Source of the DNA: Nemertoderma westbladi
Lineage: Eukaryota > Xenacoelomorpha > Nemertodermatida > Nemertodermatidae
DNA: 20,892 nt
NCBI GenBank assembly: GCA_032718475.1
Contig: JAUCBJ010008815.1
Coordinates: 1 to 20,892, forward strand
Direction of reading: 5' to 3'
The position numbers and the translations under genes were made by a program. The first letter of the stretch is position 1; every line of letters starts with the position of its first letter. Below the pieces are notes generated by a model, which was given only the letters and a program-made list of their open reading frames with translations, searched no databases and was not told the origin of the DNA. Positions 18,065 through 20,892 of the stretch are shown here, piece by piece.

Positions 18065-18498
18065 ATGGCCTTATGGTGTCGTTCAAGATATATAGAGATC
18101 TCTTTCAATTATCTAGGTCATATTTTGTGCTCATCCACCGATGATGACACTGACATTACCAAGCAGTTGCACTTGTTGTATGCTAGAGCAAATTCTCTTG
18201 TGAGAAAATTTGGTAAAGCATCCATTTGTGTCAAGGTTGCGCTTTTTCGCGCTTATTTAACCCCAATTTACTGCAATAGCCTTTGGGCTGAGAGTAACTA
18301 CTCACACCGTGTCCATGAAAAGATACGAGTAGCATACAACAACTGTGCTAGATTATTATTTAATATTCCCTATTTAACTAATGATGAACCGTATGTCGGC
18401 TACTGTCTACTGGTTCACCCAACTGTCTAATACGTGCTGTGTTTTCTGTTTGTAGGAATGTGTCACGTATATTGTCATTTTACCCGTCGCGGGGTTAA
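18065..18498 (+). pseudogene. Non-LTR retrotransposon reverse transcriptase, 3' fragment (LINE, CR1/Jockey-like)
   Basis: The peptide has the order typical of the C-terminal part of animal LINE reverse transcriptases: FNYLGHIL, a DDTDITKQ block, a YARANSLVRKF stretch, VALFRAYLTPIYCNSLW, and VAYNNCARLLFNIP (roughly residues 14-103). The first frame stops at 18428-18430. A shift of one frame near 18395-18420 restores matching sequence (CLIRAVFSVCRNVSRILSFY) until the TAA at 18496-18498, so the fragment carries a frameshift as well as a 5' truncation that removes the catalytic YxDD region, endonuclease and first ORF. Such truncation is usual for LINE copies. The clade is uncertain. The stretch after it is AT-rich and could be its 3' untranslated tail. 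Confidence 0.8.
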
Positions 18499-19055
18499 TT
18501 AATACATTATAAACTTTCATACTGTAATTAATAAATTTTATGTAAGTGTAAGTATGTAAGAGTACTAGTTTCCGTGTCTAATTGTGCTAACTGTACATAT
18601 TTAACTATATTTTAACGCAATAATTTTTATTGTCCATTTAAATCCTTTTTTTGTCCTTTTTTTTTTATTTTTTATGTCCTCCAAAAGTCTAATGTTAGGT
18701 TCCATGCTACCGGTTTCTCTACTGCTGTTCTCTCAGGCTATCAGTACCGGTATTAGTATATATAGCACTATTTTGCTGTATTGTATGTACAGATGTAGGT
18801 ATAAAGCAGGTATTTCTGTATTTTAGTACCGGTACCGGCACCGGTACTGCTATAGGCCTACTGTGTAGCCTACCATTTAAATACGGTAATGGTAGGCCTA
18901 CCGGTTGTGCTAATAAATTTTAAATAATTGATAGGCCAAACTGGATTGCAGGATTGTGGAAAATGTGGATATACCTTTCACATAATTTAGGCCTATTACT
19001 GTATTAGTTTTATAATCAATAATGGATCATGACTACTGTCTGAGTAGTGTTACGG
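18499..19055. other. AT-rich region with T-rich TGTCC runs and ACCGGT/TAGGCCTA palindromes
   Basis: A likely LINE 3' tail comes first (TGTAAGTGTAAGTATGTAAG near 18541). A T-rich stretch with TGTCC pieces follows at about 18630-18680. At 18700-18910 lie nested palindromes built on TACCGGTA and TAGGCCTA, including TACCGGTACCGGCACCGGTA (18826-18845 region) and GGTAGGCCTACC (18891-18902). No gene is seen. Confidence 0.55.
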
Positions 19056-19839
19056 ATAACCTGCTCCTTTCCCTGATTTGGTAAAGTGACTGTTTATTGT
19101 TTTGGTTAGAAAATCCGGCCTTAACCTGCTCCTTTCCCTCAATTAGTTAAGTGATCGTTTATTGTTTTGGATAGAAAATCCCGCCTCTGTAACCTGCTCC
19201 TTTCCCTCAATTGATAATGTTACCGTTTATTGTTTTGGTTAGAAAATCCCGCCTCTGTAACCTGCTCCTTTCTCTCAATTAGTAATGTTATCGTTTATTG
19301 TTTTGGTTAGAAAATCCCGTCTCTGTAACCTGCTCCTTTCCCTCACTTAGTTAAATGATCGTTTATTGTTTTGGTTAGAAAATCCCGCCTCTGTAACCTG
19401 CCCCTTTCCCTCAATTAGTTAAATGATCGTTTATTGTTTTCGTTAGAAAATCCCGCCTCTGTAACCTGCTCCTTTCCCTGAATTGGTAAAGTGACCGTTT
19501 ATTGTTTTGGTTAGAAAGGCCCGCCTCTGTAACCTGCCCCTTTCCCTCAATTAGTTAAATGATCGTTTATTGTTTTGGTTAGAAAATCCCGCCTCTGTAA
19601 CCTGTTCCTTTCCCTCAATTAGTTAAGTGATCGTTTATTGTTTTGGTTAAAAAATTCCGCCTCTGTAACCTGTCCCTTTCCCTCAATTAGTTAAATGATC
19701 GTTTATTGTTTTGGTTAGAAAATCCCCCCTCTGTAACCTGCTCCTTTCCCTCAACTAGTTAAGTGATCGTTTATTGTTTTGGTTAGAAAATCCCTTTCTC
19801 TGATTTGGTAAAGTGACTGTTTATTGTTTTGGTTAGAAA
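19056..19839 (+). repeat. ~68-bp tandem array, plus orientation, about 11-12 units
   Basis: The unit runs CCTGCTCCTTTCCCTCAATT, AGTTAAATGATCGTTTATTG, TTTTGGTTAGAAAATCCCGC, CTCTGTAA. Unit starts at 19060, 19125, 19193, 19261, 19329 and 19397 give steps of 65-68 bp. Variants include GATTTGGTAAAGTGACTG at both ends of the array. The last unit is shortened and runs into GGTACAACCAGG. The unit is the interior module of the MITE-like elements at 1287 and 16057, expanded head to tail. Confidence 0.95.
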
Positions 19840-20350
19840 GGTACAACCAGGTAAGGTAAGCCTACTGCTGTAATGTAAAGTCAGATATGCTACCGGTACG
19901 GCGGTACTGTACCATGGAATGCTATATAGATATCTCTATATCTATATTTTGATTGATTATTATTTATTCCATACCATAGGTACATATTAAAATATAGCAG
20001 TGATTTTTTATGTCCTTTTATTTGACTTTTTTGTCCTTTTTTTTACGAATTATGCATAATGACTACTTTTGTTGTCCTTTTAATGACTTTTATTGTCCTT
20101 TTAATGACATTTTATGTATGTATTTCTTCAAACTGTCAGACTGCTGATTTCTGGACTGTCAGACAGTTGATTTCACTATGCCTGTGCCAAAACATTCCAT
20201 GATTCCATGATTTATAGACTATGAGATGATTTCCATATGCGCCTGTGGTAAAAAGACTCTATATTTAATAGTTTGTGGTTGTTGTCGATAATCGATTACC
20301 ACATGACGTAGCAAAACACTCATTTTATAGCCAAAAACAATTACCAATTG
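19840..20350. other. Spacer between inverted arrays
   Basis: This roughly 510-bp spacer has an ACCGGTACGG patch (about 19890), a near-palindrome of TATAGATATC type at 19924-19950, and a degenerate ~20-bp repeat of TGTCCTTTT with GACTTTT at 20011-20110. Short duplicated pieces (ACTGTCAGAC; GATTTC...CCTGTG...AAAA) lie at 20129-20255. No gene is seen. Confidence 0.55.
20011..20110 (+). repeat. T-rich degenerate tandem repeat (TGTCCTTTT / GACTTTT)
   Basis: Four to five copies of TGTCCTTTT alternate with AATGACTTTT-like pieces at about 20-bp spacing. Similar TGTCC-T runs occur at 18630-18680, on the other side of the plus-orientation array. Confidence 0.6.
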
Positions 20351-20892
20351 ATGGAAAGGAGCAGGTTAAGGCCGAGTTGTCTAACCAAAACAATAAACAG
20401 TCACTTTACCAAATCAGAGAAAGGAGCAGGTTGCAGAGACGGGATTTTCTAACCAAAACAATAAACGATCACTTAACTAATTGAGGGAAAGGAGCAGGTT
20501 ACAGAGGCGGGATTTTCTAACCAAAACAATAAACGATCACTTAACTTATTGAGGCAAAGGAGCAGGTTACAGAGCGGGATTTTCTAACCAAAACAATAAA
20601 CGATCATTTAACTAATTGAGGGAAAGGGACAGGTTACAGAGGCGGAATTTTCTAACCAAAACAATAAACGATCACTTAACTAATTGAGGGAAAGGAGCAG
20701 GTTACAGAGGCGGGATTTTCTAACCAAAACAATAAACGATCATTTAACTAATTGAGGGAAAGGGGCAGGTTACAGAGGCGGGCCTTTCTAACCAAAAGAA
20801 TAAACAGTCACTTTACCAAATCAGAGAAAGGAGTAGGTTACAGAGACGGGATTTTCTAACCAAAACAATAAACGATCACTTAACTAGTTGAG
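20351..20892 (-). repeat. ~68-bp tandem array, minus orientation, cut by window end
   Basis: It is the reverse complement of the unit at 19056-19839, beginning GGAGCAGGTTAAGGCC and repeating CTAACCAAAACAATAAACGA at about 67-68-bp steps, roughly eight units to the window edge. Its first unit carries the rare TTAAGGCC variant, also found (inverted) only in the first unit of the other array at about 19117-19134. The ORF at 20275-20484 lies across its edge and is not a gene. Confidence 0.95.

Noticed and set aside
1-20892. tRNA, rRNA or other structured RNA genes
   Set aside because: No T-loop-like GGTTCRA block with matching arms and no rRNA-like segment was found on reading both strands; a covariance-model search was not possible here.

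Overview
The window looks like non-coding, repeat-rich DNA from an animal genome, most likely an invertebrate. The evidence is an AT-rich background, large minisatellites, MITE-like elements with matched terminal repeats, a non-LTR reverse transcriptase remnant, and a DNA transposon whose protein resembles the DUF7869-type transposase-like proteins of invertebrate genomes. The species cannot be named from sequence alone. No intact host gene was found, and every long ORF belongs to a tandem repeat or to a broken mobile element.

Layout. 1-541: AT-rich with palindromes. 541-1130: a CpG- and GC-rich island with a broken coding-like frame. 1287-1553: a MITE-like element whose left terminal repeat contains 21 G. 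1668-1871: a direct repeat carrying CTCF-like motifs. 3341-4213: a 12-bp minisatellite with a 218-bp higher-order period. 4214-6109: AT-rich spacer. 6110-15067: a 21-bp minisatellite, about 5.4 kb without its insertion, split by a complete 3,554-bp DNA transposon (7291-10844). 15068-16050: spacer with a hairpin, a small inverted-repeat element and an unidentified coding-like remnant. 16057-16267: a second MITE-like element. 16388-16797: a hAT-like MITE. 18065-18498: a LINE reverse transcriptase fragment. 19056-19839 and 20351-20892: two tandem arrays of the same ~68-bp unit in opposite orientation, the second running off the window.

The transposon is the centrepiece. It has 57-bp terminal inverted repeats (56/57 identical), a 4-bp AAAT target duplication, subterminal repeated motifs, and one long transposase frame broken only by two nonsense codons. 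A neighbouring duplicate of the satellite at 11163-11516 preserves the uninterrupted target site (AAAT at 11325-11328), so the ends and the duplication can be read off base by base. The 4-bp duplication and protein motifs fit a Sola-like or DUF7869-type element, but that family assignment rests on memory, not a search.

A second theme is a ~54-68-bp module (core CGTTTATTGTTTTGGTTAGA) found in four settings: once inside each of two MITE-like elements with different ends, and amplified in the two inverted arrays. This suggests MITE interiors seeding tandem arrays.
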